Position numbers and translations under genes: made by a program. A stretch of 52,189 bases of DNA from Flavobacteriales bacterium (GTDB lineage Bacteria > Bacteroidota > Bacteroidia > Flavobacteriales > UBA1820), in contig JAGAUI010000030.1 in the NCBI GenBank assembly GCA_017620815.1, positions 1 through 52,189 on the forward strand, in the 5' to 3' direction. This document shows positions 8,923 to 18,800 of the stretch, one piece after another. Numbering within the stretch: position 1 is the stretch's first letter; each line of letters starts with the position of its first letter. Below the pieces are notes generated by a model, which was not told where the DNA came from, did not search any database, and saw only the letters and a list, made by a program, of their open reading frames with translations.

Positions 8923-10911
8923 TTATTTATCGATAGGTGTAAAACGGATGTCGTCTATCCATATCATACCACGGTTTTTAAGGCATATGTTCAGTGTGAT
9001 ACCATCACGACCTTGACCGGGTTGTTTTTCTACTACCACGTCTATGGTGTATTGTTTCCACTGTGGGCTGTCTATAACCACATCGGTATTTACTAGGTAA
9101 CGACCTAGATGACGCAGGTTAAGGCTCAGTGTAGGGATTTCTGGTTTTATCTTCTGGACTTTGACTTTGTCGTTTTTATCTACATAGTTTTTGGATAGAG
9201 GGAATTGGCGTGCATCACCAGCTTTTGCCCAGAAAGATACGCGATATGTCTTACCTGCTGGTACTATCATAGGGAAATGCTGGAGGGTAACACCTTTGCC
9301 GTTGGCGTAAGTGGTAAGACGCAATGAGTGTTCGCCGCTGTGGGCTGTACGGCTATCCACAAAATATGTAGAACCACGGCCATCGCCTACTTGAGCATAT
9401 ACACCGTTTGGTACTCCTACCGATGTGTTTATCTCAAAATCTCCATCTACAACTACGTTTGCAGTATCGGGAGTGGCTATAAGCGTGCTATCCAATGTGA
9501 TTTTATACACCTTACTATCAAAACCTCCCATCTTGTCCATAATGATGCCGTTTACCATACGCACCTCTCTATCTTCAAATGGTACAGAAACTACTCCTGT
9601 GTATCCGTAGTCTTTAAGAGAGATGACTATGTCTTTTGGACGGTTTTCTTGGTTTACAGCGGCAATGATGAGGTTTTTACCGCGAGCCCAAGCACGAGCT
9701 TCGGTAAGGGTGTCCTGTGTGAATGCCTGTGGAGCGTCCTCTCCCGAAAGTATATAAGGAGTCATTTCTGCTATTTCCAGTGCCATAGCTCCAGCTTCTG
9801 CCCAAGCGGTAGTAGATTTAGGGAAACCATTCTGTCCATGACGTATGAAGTATTGGAAACCGGTGCTACCGTTTATAAGTCCCATATATGTGGCTGCACG
9901 CATCTCGGCAGCGGTAGGTTCGCGTTTCCACCACTCGTTTCCGCCGAATGCCTGAGGAACTAGCCATATACCTTTTTCACATATGAATTCGTCTTTCAAT
10001 AGGCGTTGGAATTCTGAAACTCCGCTTATAGGAGCACGAGGGACAGGATAAAGGTCGCCCATAGCTATGTCAAGACCTTCGGCATATTTACGGGCTGTGC
10101 CTTTGTGCATAAAGACTATGGTAACAGGGTGGTAAGGGTCTATCTCCTTGATAATGTCATATAGCTGTTCTATGATAGCTGGGTCGGTCTTACGTCCGTC
10201 AGGTTCGTCTGCTAGGTACCACGATAGTAGTGCAGGGTGGTCCTTGAATGTGCGTACTTCTTTTTTAAGCATTTCTATGCGTTCGCCAGCGTCTTGGTTG
10301 CGGTTATAACCAGTCCCGCCAGTGGCAACACTCAATAAGTTGTAGTTTACTTTCATGCCTAGTTCGGCAGCACGGTCCATATAGACTTTACGCATTTCTA
10401 TCTTGGTGCGAGGGATATTCTGATATGGAGATAAGAGGTTAAAGCCTTGTACTACTTCTTCTTCGGCTATGGTGCTCTGTACAGGGGAATAACAATAAAA
10501 ACCAAAAGGAATGATAGGCATACCACCAGATATGACACCAGCAGTCTTACGGTCTAGCTGTGTGGCATTGAACTTATAAGGACGGCGTATGAGTGTGTCG
10601 TTGCCTTTGATTACATCGTCACTACTTGTGATGGTATAGGTAAAGACGTGTTCCCCGTCACCTAGTTCATCTATAGGAACGATAATAGAATTGGTGCGTC
10701 CTTTTTTAAGGCTAGAGGTGTAGCTTTTCCCTGTGGGAGAGGTAAGGACAATCTGTGCATTGTCATATGTGGCTGCATCTGGCAGGTGAACCAGATATTC
10801 GCCTTGTGTTTCTGTCATATAGTAGTCCAGTCGCCAATTACTCTTGATAGTCTGGGACTGTACTGCCATGCAGCAGAAAGATAGAGAGAGGATAAAGAAT
10901 AGTTTTCTCAT
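8923..10911 (-). CDS. Secreted glycoside-hydrolase-like protein (TIM barrel plus C-terminal carbohydrate-binding module)
   Basis: A 662-residue protein with a signal peptide (MRKLFFILSLSFCCMAVQSQ). After an N-terminal beta domain, residues 130-430 look like a TIM-barrel hydrolase related to GH2/GH5-type clan A: PFGFYCYSP, then LLSWYLADEPDGR (about residue 240), where the Glu after Asp is in the position of an acid/base residue, and later GSTGFQYFIRHGQNG. The C-terminal 150 or so residues (VVVDGDFEINTSVG... to WIDDIRF) have the pattern of a CBM4/9-type jelly roll. It lies 30 bases after the CPBP protease gene on the same strand, with no promoter seen between, so they may be co-transcribed. Substrate and GH family are not determined. 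Confidence 0.7.
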   Translation of the reverse strand: MRKLFFILSLSFCCMAVQSQTIKSNWRLDYYMTETQGEYLVHLPDAATYDNAQIVLTSPTGKSYTSSLKKGRTNSIIVPIDELGDGEHVFTYTITSSDDVIKGNDTLIRRPYKFNATQLDRKTAGVISGGMPIIPFGFYCYSPVQSTIAEEEVVQGFNLLSPYQNIPRTKIEMRKVYMDRAAELGMKVNYNLLSVATGGTGYNRNQDAGERIEMLKKEVRTFKDHPALLSWYLADEPDGRKTDPAIIEQLYDIIKEIDPYHPVTIVFMHKGTARKYAEGLDIAMGDLYPVPRAPISGVSEFQRLLKDEFICEKGIWLVPQAFGGNEWWKREPTAAEMRAATYMGLINGSTGFQYFIRHGQNGFPKSTTAWAEAGAMALEIAEMTPYILSGEDAPQAFTQDTLTEARAWARGKNLIIAAVNQENRPKDIVISLKDYGYTGVVSVPFEDREVRMVNGIIMDKMGGFDSKVYKITLDSTLIATPDTANVVVDGDFEINTSVGVPNGVYAQVGDGRGSTYFVDSRTAHSGEHSLRLTTYANGKGVTLQHFPMIVPAGKTYRVSFWAKAGDARQFPLSKNYVDKNDKVKVQKIKPEIPTLSLNLRHLGRYLVNTDVVIDSPQWKQYTIDVVVEKQPGQGRDGITLNICLKNRGMIWIDDIRFTPIDK

Positions 10912-10941
10912 ATAAAATATAGGTATTATGTGATTATATAA

Positions 10942-11820
10942 TTATTTCATGTGAATATGAAGGTTTCTTTCCATATACTGCACGCTGCGGCAGGTCTTGA
11001 TAACACTCCAAGTGATAAATATACTCAAAGCGGCCATAATGGCAGTAGTTGTCCTATCATCATTTACTATCTCGCTAGTGGGGTAGTGTACCTCCAGATA
11101 CATCATGGTGATGTTCCACGTGTTCCACACGCTGTGGAATATAATAGGTATCCACAGCGAAGAGGTATAGAAATACAATAGCCCCATAATGACACTGCAC
11201 ATAAATATCCCCGCCCAATTGAGATAGTCGGCATGTAGGAGAGCAAATACCACACTGGTCACTATGATGGATATATATGGGTGGTGCCATAGTCTATTAA
11301 GCACGCGTTGCAACGAACCGCGGAAGAACATTTCTTCACATAGTGCAGGTATTATGCCCATAATGATGATACTCACAGGTAACATCACCCAATGTCCCTC
11401 TCCTACTATACTCTCCAATAACTCCATATGGGAATTGGCTGCTACTTCAAGGCTCTGTGTTATGGATTCTGGTAGATACATCTTCCCAAAATCCTTTACA
11501 AAACTATTTACATATCCTATGGCTGGCATAGAGACAAATACAGCAACTATGGCATAAATACTGGCTCTCCATCTAGGAGGAGTGTTTATATGTAAACCTT
11601 TAGTAACGCCGTCATTACTTTTAAAATGCCAGAATATAACAGCAGGCAGTCCAAATGTAAGGATAGTGGATAACATAGTCCTTGCATTTGCTCCTAGTAT
11701 ATCATCCCATTGTGATGTGAACGCACTCCATAACATAGACACCATCACGCCTACGGCAAATGCTACCAGTAGTAGAAAAAGCGATGATTCTGGTCGTGAT
11801 AGGTAAAAAGGACGTTTCAT
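10942..11820 (-). CDS. CPBP family intramembrane metalloprotease
   Basis: A 292-residue multi-pass membrane protein (about 7-8 hydrophobic segments) of the CPBP/Abi (CAAX protease-like) family. Hallmarks are the EEMFFRGSLQ motif (EExxxR), a downstream HADYLNW and HSVWN, which supply the predicted metal-binding Glu and His residues. Such proteins are often linked to maturation or protection functions, but the substrate is unknown here. The start is placed at ATG 11820 (MKRPFYLS); a longer frame to 11883 would begin upstream of the predicted start site and run into the promoter of the divergent dus gene. A complete promoter lies at 11841-11871. Confidence 0.88.
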   Translation of the reverse strand: MKRPFYLSRPESSLFLLLVAFAVGVMVSMLWSAFTSQWDDILGANARTMLSTILTFGLPAVIFWHFKSNDGVTKGLHINTPPRWRASIYAIVAVFVSMPAIGYVNSFVKDFGKMYLPESITQSLEVAANSHMELLESIVGEGHWVMLPVSIIIMGIIPALCEEMFFRGSLQRVLNRLWHHPYISIIVTSVVFALLHADYLNWAGIFMCSVIMGLLYFYTSSLWIPIIFHSVWNTWNITMMYLEVHYPTSEIVNDDRTTTAIMAALSIFITWSVIKTCRSVQYMERNLHIHMK

Positions 11821-11840
11821 ATAGGGGGTATTTGTCGTGT

Positions 11841-11871
11841 CAAATATATATCTTTGCACAGAAAAAACCAA
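11841..11871 (-). promoter_or_regulatory. Promoter for the CPBP gene
   Basis: On the minus strand TTG (11871-11869), 20-base spacer, TATATTTG (11848-11841): a complete consensus match. Its -7 box directly abuts the opposite-facing -7 box of dus. Confidence 0.75.
11849..11856 (+). promoter_or_regulatory. Candidate -7 box for dus
   Basis: TATCTTTG matches TAnnTTTG, 31 bases before the dus ATG. The nearest TTG upstream (11832-11834) is only 14 bases away, so the -33 is poor. Confidence 0.5.
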
Positions 11872-11887
11872 GCATATCCACACAAGT

Positions 11888-12868
11888 ATGAAGATAAAAG
11901 ATGTAGATTTAGGAGATTATCCTATCATACTCTCTCCTATGGAGGACGTAACAGACCCTCCGTTCCGTACTCTATGTCGTGAGTGGGGAGCAGATATGTC
12001 ATATTCAGAATTTATATCGGCCGATGGACTTATACGCAATGCTTCCAAGAGTCTGGTAAAACTGGATATAGAAGATAGTGAACGTCCTGTGGGGATACAG
12101 ATATTCGGTGCAAATGTCGATAGTATGCGTGAAGCGGCACATATGGTAGCTTCTATGGAGCGTCGTGCCGATGTGTTGGATATAAACTTTGGTTGTCCTG
12201 TGAGCAAGGTGGCTGGAAAAGGTGCTGGTAGTGGCATTTTCCAAGATGTAGAAAATATGTTCCGTATAACTCGTGCAGTGGTAGAGGCGGCAGGAGATAT
12301 GCCTGTAACGGTTAAAACGCGTCTAGGTTGGGATGAGAAGAGTATCATCATAGCCGATATAGCCGAAGCCCTGCAAGACTGTGGTATAGCAGCCCTCACT
12401 GTTCATGGACGTACACGTTGCCAGATGTATAAAGGCGAAGCACGTTGGGATGTGATACGAGATATAAAACGCAATCCTCGTATCCATATCCCTATCATAG
12501 GAAATGGAGATGTGCGTAGTGGGGAAGATGCAAAACGTATGCGTGATGACTATGGGCTGGATGGGTGTATGATAGGGCGTGCGGCGGTGGGCAGCCCTTG
12601 GCTATTTGCCGATGTGAAACACTACCTTAAAACAGGAGAACACCTTCCACCACCATCTGTAAAAGAACGGGTCAAGGCTGCTCGTACACATCTGTCCCGT
12701 GCGGTAAAGTGGAAAGGTGAACGGCTAGGGGTGCTGGAAACGCGTAAACATTATGCTTCTTACTTTAAGGGAGTGCCAGACTTTAAGGATACTCGTATAA
12801 AACTATGTACAGCAGATACTTCCGTAGAGGTAATGGAACTGCTGGAGTGGGTGGAAAATAATTTTTAA
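11888..12868 (+). CDS. dus: tRNA-dihydrouridine synthase (Dus family)
   Basis: FMN enzyme that reduces uridine to dihydrouridine in the tRNA D-loop. It has 326 residues. The N-terminal TIM barrel opens with PIILSPMEDVTDPPFR. The catalytic Cys lies in LDINFGCPVSKVAGKGAGSG (about residues 98-117). VKTRLGWD and LTVHGRTRCQMYKG carry phosphate/FMN and tRNA contacts, and GNGDVRS and DGCMIGRAAVGSPW form the C-terminal phosphate-binding part. The start is the ATG at 11888 (MKIKDVDLGD); the 17 codons upstream in frame cross the divergent promoter. Subtype (DusB-like or other) is not resolved. Confidence 0.93.
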   Translation: MKIKDVDLGDYPIILSPMEDVTDPPFRTLCREWGADMSYSEFISADGLIRNASKSLVKLDIEDSERPVGIQIFGANVDSMREAAHMVASMERRADVLDINFGCPVSKVAGKGAGSGIFQDVENMFRITRAVVEAAGDMPVTVKTRLGWDEKSIIIADIAEALQDCGIAALTVHGRTRCQMYKGEARWDVIRDIKRNPRIHIPIIGNGDVRSGEDAKRMRDDYGLDGCMIGRAAVGSPWLFADVKHYLKTGEHLPPPSVKERVKAARTHLSRAVKWKGERLGVLETRKHYASYFKGVPDFKDTRIKLCTADTSVEVMELLEWVENNF

Positions 12869-12994
12869 ATGTTTTTGTCAAAAAGTATGGTAGGGTGTAC
12901 AAAAAACACTATTTTTACACTCAATATGAAACACCATTATTTTACTGATAGGAAAAATATCAATAATTAAATTACAACATAAAAAATCACAACA

Positions 12995-14248
12995 ATGGCA
13001 AAACAAACAAAACAGTGGGCAGCTATTATTATGATGATTGCCCTATTTGCAATGATTGCATTTGTTACCAATCTATGTACTCCTATGGCAACTATCGTTA
13101 AGAGCCAGTTTGGAGCTAGTGAGCTAGCAGGACAGATAGGTAACTATGCCAACTTTATCGCTTACCTGCTTATGGGTATCCCTTCTGGTATGCTTATCTC
13201 AAAATTTGGATACAAGAAAACAGCCCTTGCTGCACTGCTAGTAGGTATGTCTGGTCTAGGACTAGAATACTTGAGTGGTGTGGTAGGTAGCTATTGGGTG
13301 TATCTAGCAGGTGCATTTATAAGCGGTATATGTATGTGTATGCTTAACACAGTAGTAAACCCACTTCTTAACCTACTAGGTGGCGGTGGTAACGAAGGTA
13401 ACCAGCTTATCCAGATAGGTGGTGCATTTAACTCTGCTGCTGCTGTAGCGGTGTATATCCTTATGGGTGCCCTTATAGGTGAAGTTACCAAAGACACTGG
13501 TATAGCCGATGCTACTCCTGCTCTGCTTATAGCTGGTGCTATATTTGTAGTGGCATTTGTGGTGCTTATCTTTACCAAAATTGATGAACCAGAACAGGCA
13601 CCTGTGGAACTGGGTCTAGTAACAGGTGCTCTTAAACATCGTCATTTTACTCTAGGTGCTTTGGCTATATTCCTTTACATGAGCGTAGAGGTAGGTACTC
13701 CTACATACATGGTATCATATCTACAGAGTGATGCAGTAGGAATAAGTGCTAGTGTGGCGGCTCTTATAGCATCTGTGTATTGGTTTATGATGTTTATAGG
13801 TCGTACCATAGGTGGTGCTATAGGTGGTAAAGTAAGTAGCCGTGCTATGGTAAGTACTGTGGCTGCTGCTGCTGTAGTGCTTATAGGTATAGGTATATTT
13901 ACTCCTGCATCTGTAACTATAAGCGTTCCCGGTATTGACTGGGCAAACCTTTCTATGATATGGGTAGAAGTTCCTGCTGGTATGGGTGCATTCCTTCTAG
14001 TAGGTATATGTACTTCTGTGATGTGGGGTGGTATATTTAATATGGCTGTAGAAGGTCTAGGTAAATACACTGCTGCTGCATCTGGTATATTTATGACTAT
14101 GGTATTTGGTTGTGCGGTGATGCTAGCTATCCAAGCAACACTATTTGACAAGATAGGTCTTTACAGCTACTTTGTGCCAATGGCATGTGCTGCTTATATC
14201 CTGTTCTATGCATTGGTGGGTTCTCGCCCTTCCAAAAAAGAAGAATAA
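12995..14248 (+). CDS. MFS transporter, FucP/GluP-like sugar permease
   Basis: A 417-residue integral membrane protein with about 12 transmembrane segments, so an inner-membrane transporter. The first half has SGMLISKFGYKKT, the MFS loop 2-3 signature, and then NTVVNPLLNLLGGGGNEGNQLIQIGGAFNS, which resembles the FHS (fucose-galactose-glucose:H+ symporter) pattern. A sugar substrate is therefore likely but unproven. Many residues are coded with GGT/GCT/CTA, and the gene is very rich in Gly and Ala. It is a single gene followed by a strong bidirectional terminator. The 126-base upstream gap has no convincing promoter match. Confidence 0.82.
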   Translation: MAKQTKQWAAIIMMIALFAMIAFVTNLCTPMATIVKSQFGASELAGQIGNYANFIAYLLMGIPSGMLISKFGYKKTALAALLVGMSGLGLEYLSGVVGSYWVYLAGAFISGICMCMLNTVVNPLLNLLGGGGNEGNQLIQIGGAFNSAAAVAVYILMGALIGEVTKDTGIADATPALLIAGAIFVVAFVVLIFTKIDEPEQAPVELGLVTGALKHRHFTLGALAIFLYMSVEVGTPTYMVSYLQSDAVGISASVAALIASVYWFMMFIGRTIGGAIGGKVSSRAMVSTVAAAAVVLIGIGIFTPASVTISVPGIDWANLSMIWVEVPAGMGAFLLVGICTSVMWGGIFNMAVEGLGKYTAAASGIFMTMVFGCAVMLAIQATLFDKIGLYSYFVPMACAAYILFYALVGSRPSKKEE

Positions 14249-14268
14249 TATCTGGTATTGGTAACCAG

Positions 14269-14299
14269 AAAGCGGCAGCCTACGGCTGCCGCTTTTTTT
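14269..14299. terminator. Bidirectional terminator between MFS gene and trmN6
   Basis: AGCGGCAGCC (14271-14280), loop TAC, GGCTGCCGCT (14284-14293), followed by T7 and preceded by a short A-run. Confidence 0.88.
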
Positions 14300-14310
14300 A
14301 TGATGATGAT

Positions 14311-15042
14311 TTATAGCTGTGGGTGAAAATCTCTAGTGAGTTTTTTGTAGTCTTCGCTCCAGTTCTTCTCGTCTTCTCTTATGGCGAGGTGTTCTTCTAG
14401 TGGGCTGTTACAAGCATTGTGGGAAAAAGACATCATAACGCGTATGATAGAAGAGGAGGGATTGTCCTTTACATAGCATACCTTATTGAGGTATAATCCA
14501 TTGCTATAAAAGGAATAAATGACTCTTTCTTTTTCTGTGTATGGATATATGATAGATATACTGCCAGTAGGGGATAGAATGTCGTGGCATCTGCTAGCAA
14601 ATGTCTCTATGGGAAATGACAAAGCACTACGAGCTGCATCACGAGAGGCGGTGGGACTATGAACATCGGCAGAAAAGAAAGGTGGGTTGGATAGTATCAT
14701 GTCATATTTCACACTGGGATTGAAGTGAAAAAAATCGCCTTCTACTATCTCCACTCTATCACTCCAAGGGCTGTTTCTTACGTTCTCTCTCGCATCATGT
14801 ATAGCACCGCCATCTATGTCTATGCCTGTTATTTTGTGTGATGGAAAGCGTTGGGCTATCATGAGGCTTGTAAGTCCACATCCGCATCCTACATCTAATA
14901 TATGCCCTTTTTCACCTCCATCTGCCATAGCCCATGAACCTAGTAATACACCATCTGTCCCTATCTTCATAGCACTATGGGAGTGTGATAAAGAAAACCT
15001 CTTAAAGGTAAATAGACTGTGTTTTGTGGATGTACTTGACAT
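14311..15042 (-). CDS. trmN6: tRNA1(Val) (adenine37-N6)-methyltransferase, YfiC/TrmN6 family
   Basis: SAM-dependent methyltransferase that makes m6A37 in tRNA1(Val). It has 243 residues. The start MSSTSTKHSLFTFKRFSLSHSHSAMKIGTDGVLLGSW is typical of the family. HILDVGCGCGLTSLMIAQ (about residues 47-64) is the SAM-binding glycine loop, and LSNPPFF (about 119-125) is the catalytic NPPF/Y motif of amino-methyltransferases. The family block SPTASRDAARSALSF follows. It is convergent with the MFS gene and divergent from the lipoprotein gene at 15102. Confidence 0.92.
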   Translation of the reverse strand: MSSTSTKHSLFTFKRFSLSHSHSAMKIGTDGVLLGSWAMADGGEKGHILDVGCGCGLTSLMIAQRFPSHKITGIDIDGGAIHDARENVRNSPWSDRVEIVEGDFFHFNPSVKYDMILSNPPFFSADVHSPTASRDAARSALSFPIETFASRCHDILSPTGSISIIYPYTEKERVIYSFYSNGLYLNKVCYVKDNPSSSIIRVMMSFSHNACNSPLEEHLAIREDEKNWSEDYKKLTRDFHPQL

Positions 15043-15050
15043 GAAAGATA

Positions 15051-15058
15051 TAGTTTTG
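15051..15058 (+). promoter_or_regulatory. Candidate -7 box for the lipoprotein gene at 15102
   Basis: TAGTTTTG matches TAnnTTTG. TTG triplets occur 12 and 24 bases upstream, neither at the preferred spacing, so confidence is moderate. Confidence 0.4.
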
Positions 15059-15101
15059 TATTTTTACCCAGTAAAATTAAAAACCAAAAATAATGATATT
15101 T

Positions 15102-15752
15102 ATGAAAAAAGGGAAAAAATATTTGTGGGGAATAGTTGTTATAACCGCTATGCTGTTTTCATGTGGAGAGCCAGTAGTATTGGACCCTTTAACGACAGCT
15201 TTCCTATCTCAAAAGAAAGATGCCGACTACGTTGCCAAGACCAATCAGACTATGCGTGAGGTGAAAACGTGGTATGAGAAACATTATGCAAGCGAGAAAC
15301 CTACCATTCGTATCAAAGTAATGGGAGCAGGTGAAAAAGAATATGTGATAGAGTATCCTACGCCATTTGTTAAATCACCAGACCTGTTATCTATAAATGA
15401 TGCTACGGTGGCAGGAAGAGTCGTGGTGAATCATCTGGAAATAATGGCAGATGGTAAACTGCTATGGAATGGTAAACAGGAAAATATAGATGATATATAT
15501 CTGTCCATCTCCAAGGTAAGAGAAACCACGCCTTCAGAACACTATATCTTTTTAAGTGTAGATGAAGATGTGTTGTTTAAGGACTATCTCAAAATTAAAG
15601 AAGTCCTGTATCGTTATCGTGACCAGTTGGCATATGAGTATTATGAGGGGACGTACATAGATTTAAAAAATGACGAGCAAGATAAAATAAACCAAATATA
15701 TATCATAAGCCATAAAGAATATATCTATGATGCTGACCAAGTAAAAAGATAG
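15102..15752 (+). CDS. Hypothetical lipoprotein
   Basis: About 216 residues, starting MKKGKKYLWGIVVITAMLFSC: a signal peptide with a good lipobox (LFSC), so an outer-membrane or periplasmic lipoprotein. An ATG three codons earlier (15093) is also possible. The mature part is charged and mixed alpha/beta: KTWYEKHYASEKPTIRIKVMG, then a VIEYPTPFVKSPDLLSINDATVAGRVVVNHLEI region and a C-terminal helix with Tyr/Lys/Glu. No recognised domain or catalytic motif. It is a single gene between divergent trmN6 and convergent tamB. Confidence 0.75.
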   Translation: MKKGKKYLWGIVVITAMLFSCGEPVVLDPLTTAFLSQKKDADYVAKTNQTMREVKTWYEKHYASEKPTIRIKVMGAGEKEYVIEYPTPFVKSPDLLSINDATVAGRVVVNHLEIMADGKLLWNGKQENIDDIYLSISKVRETTPSEHYIFLSVDEDVLFKDYLKIKEVLYRYRDQLAYEYYEGTYIDLKNDEQDKINQIYIISHKEYIYDADQVKR

Positions 15753-15760
15753 ATGATGAC

Positions 15761-15809
15761 CTCGGCAATTGGAAAGGGCACCCGCAGGGTGCCCTTTCCA
15801 ATTGCCGAG
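15761..15809. repeat. 23-bp perfect inverted repeat at a convergent junction, without a T-tract
   Basis: The arm at 15761-15783 (starting CTCGGCAATTGGAAAGGGCA) is perfectly complementary to 15787-15809 around a GCA loop. The stem starts 9 bases after one stop codon and ends 5 bases before the other. Unlike the other junction hairpins it has no A/T tract long enough for a standard intrinsic terminator. The core GGCACCCGCAGGGTGCC recurs at 22167-22213. Confidence 0.85.
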
Positions 15810-15813
15810 ACCT

Positions 15814-18800
15814 TCATCTGAATAGTATATTGGGGGATGATTTTATGCTGGAGGCTTGTGGTTTTTCTACCAGAGTGTCGCCTATCGTAGGACTTATAAC
15901 AGTATCTCTAGGGACGGGCAGAGCAGGAATAGTATCGGTTACAGGTCTAGATTTACGGCGGAAGGATTCCTTTATAAGACGCCCCAATTCGCGGAATGAG
16001 TTAAATTCCTGACGATATGATACACCCAGACTCTGTATGTAGCCTTGCTGGTTGTTGAGGTAGTCGTCCTGACGGCGATTTACAAATATGCCTCGGAAAC
16101 GGCCATCGGCACTTATGTTATATTCTATCTCTACATCACCTACTAGATTGGATTGTGAGGAACCAGTAGGTACACCTACTACACCGTTTACAGTTACTTT
16201 ATCGTTAAATAGTTTTTTGGATATAGCTACTTCAAAATCTGTATTGGTAGGGCTGCCTGTAAATTTGTCTGATGAGGTGTTGAGGTTTACGTCTATATCC
16301 ACTCCACTTACAAACTTCTGGACTATATTGGAGAATTGGTTGGATAGCATACCTGTTGCAAGCCCTGTTACACCTGTTGCAACCATATTTGGGTTTTGGT
16401 TTTCACCTCCTGTATTGGTAAAGGAGTTAAATACCATAAGAGATATGAACTGTTGGTTGAGTTGTTCTTGGTCTGATAGTTTATATGCCAACTCTTCCCT
16501 TACGTTTTCGGGGGCTTTGGGCATTTCTATATTAAATGTATATATAGGCGAATTAAGATATCCTGTAAGGTATATAGTCATAAGTACTTCCTCTCGGGTG
16601 GATTCAGACACGCTATTGAGGAAGGTATATGGTTTGGTGGTATTTTTATATGTCGCCGAAAAATCTATCATAGGATTGGTAGGGTCTTTATCAAACGCCA
16701 GACGACCACCGGGGGTAAGGGTGAATTTGCGTTTGAATAGATTTTCATATACAAAATTATAGCTGCCACTCACCACTTCAAATGTGCCGTCCATAGTAAA
16801 TGTGCCCTTTGGAGAGAGGTGCATGTACATCACGCCATTGCCACGTCCCTCCAGCATATGCCCTACCGATTTATCCATATAAATTCTCAGCAGTGCATTG
16901 GGGTCGGCTTCTACCTGTATGTTCATCTCGTTGGTAGATTCTATCTTTTGACGCACTATTTTCTTTTTAATGTTCTGCAATAGAGAGTCTATATGGGTGG
17001 TACGAGGAGGTACAAATTCTATCATGTCTGATAACTGAAAATCGGTAGTGTTTCCTACATCTATGCAGAACACCGTGCCTTTTTCTGTCTTGCCCTTGAT
17101 GTCATAAAATAACGTATGAGTAGGGCCAGTAAGGTCAAATGTCCCAGAAGCAAAGACATCACCATAGAATCGTTCGTTATTTTTTTCGGTGGTGTTAAGT
17201 ATAAATGAATTGCCTGCTTTAAGATGTAAATCGAGATACCACATCGCAAAATTGTCATGGCGTATCTCTCCATTTATCCATGCCGAAGTGCCGTGTTTTA
17301 CATCTTGAAATGCTATGTTATCAAAGTGGAAAAAACTATTTTTTACAGGTACTCTTGCTCCATGTGTAACAGCATATTCTACATTGGTAAAAGCTATGCC
17401 CAGATTGGCATCGTTAAGGGTTACATGCCCGTTGATATTGGGAACGGTGATATTTCCTTCTATCATGGACAGGTCTGCCGAAAGCGTTCCCGATGATTTG
17501 TTAAACACACTAGGCAATAGATAATGTACAGGTGCTATATCTAGACTATCTAGTGTGATATAGATTTCTGGAGAGAGGGATTTTTCCAGTATGTTTATAC
17601 CTCCACTTATATCTAGCTTGCGTTTACCTTGGTTATCCAGAATGGCATTTGTAGATATGAAACGATTTCCTATGTCTGCCTTGACGGCAACGTTTATATC
17701 TCCTATGTATGCCTCATCTATTCCTAGGTCTTTTATCTTTAAATCTATGCTGGGTACTATGGTAGGGTCATTTTCTGTGCGGTAGATATGTAGATGTCCG
17801 TTTACCACTCCATCCAACGGATACTTCTTACGTACCAAAATACTACGAGCCATGTCTATGTTGTGTATATGGATATTGAAATCCATATTGGTAGGGGAGA
17901 GATAGAAACCTTGGCATAGTATGTGGGAATCTCCACTACGCAATGTGAGGGAGTCTATATTTATCGCATTGTTATCTACATTCCACTTTATACGGTCTAT
18001 GTCCCTGTCTTGTCCGCCTATATTCCACGTCGTTCTCTCTAAATGCACTTCTGATGGTAAAAGACCAAACATCACATTTTTCAAGGAGTCTTCATAAACA
18101 TATGAATGTAGGTTAAAATACACATCATTTTTTGCATTCCACTTCTTAAAGTCGGCATCTACATACAGGCTGTCATTCTCACGATATGATGTGAGAGTGA
18201 AGTTCTGCATGCTATAAAGTGGGTTTATCATTTTTTCGGCTGTGAAGGTAAGTGTCTTTTCTTCATCGGTATCCAGATGCATGGATAGCGTGTCTAGAAG
18301 TATGTTTTTATAGTTGATACGTTGAGCAACTACATCCATTTCAGCATGTGGAGGGGTGGTGTTTATCTTTCCTGTTATATGTGTAGCCCCGTCAAAAAGC
18401 AGAGGTGTGTTTATAATTTTGACATTTGGGGCAGTAACCTCCAGTGAGAAATCATATGATTGTCCCTCGCGAGTGGGGCGTTGTGTGTATGAGTGGAAAC
18501 GGCTGAATATCGCATTGGTAAATGTAGAAGGGAGTTGTGATAGTAGAAAATCTCCTTTTACATAAGCGTTGAATATATCATCGGCTGTTATGGATAGTAC
18601 CCGCAAAGTATCATTATCTATGGTAGCAGAAGCCTCTATGCCCGATATGAAATAGTATTTGTTGCCAGCATTATAGCTTACCTCTTTAAGGGATATGAAG
18701 CCTTGTGCGTCATCTATGCTACTACCTGTGATATTGCTCTCTATGGACGCGCGTAGTGAAGCCAGAGAATCCTTTATAATACCCAATTCGCTTAAATGCC

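Noticed and set aside
9328-9963. Open frame of 211 codons on the plus strand
   Set aside because: It lies wholly inside the glycosidase-like gene on the other strand, shows no family features, and is a reading-frame shadow.
12893-12918. Weak hairpin GTGTACAAAAA...TTTTTACAC before the MFS gene
   Set aside because: The stem needs a bulge and is mostly A-T; no T-tract logic or conserved aptamer features, so not called as a terminator or riboswitch.
16088-16762. Open frame of 224 codons on the plus strand
   Set aside because: Antisense to the conserved TamB C-terminal domain; no signal, domain or promoter. A shadow.
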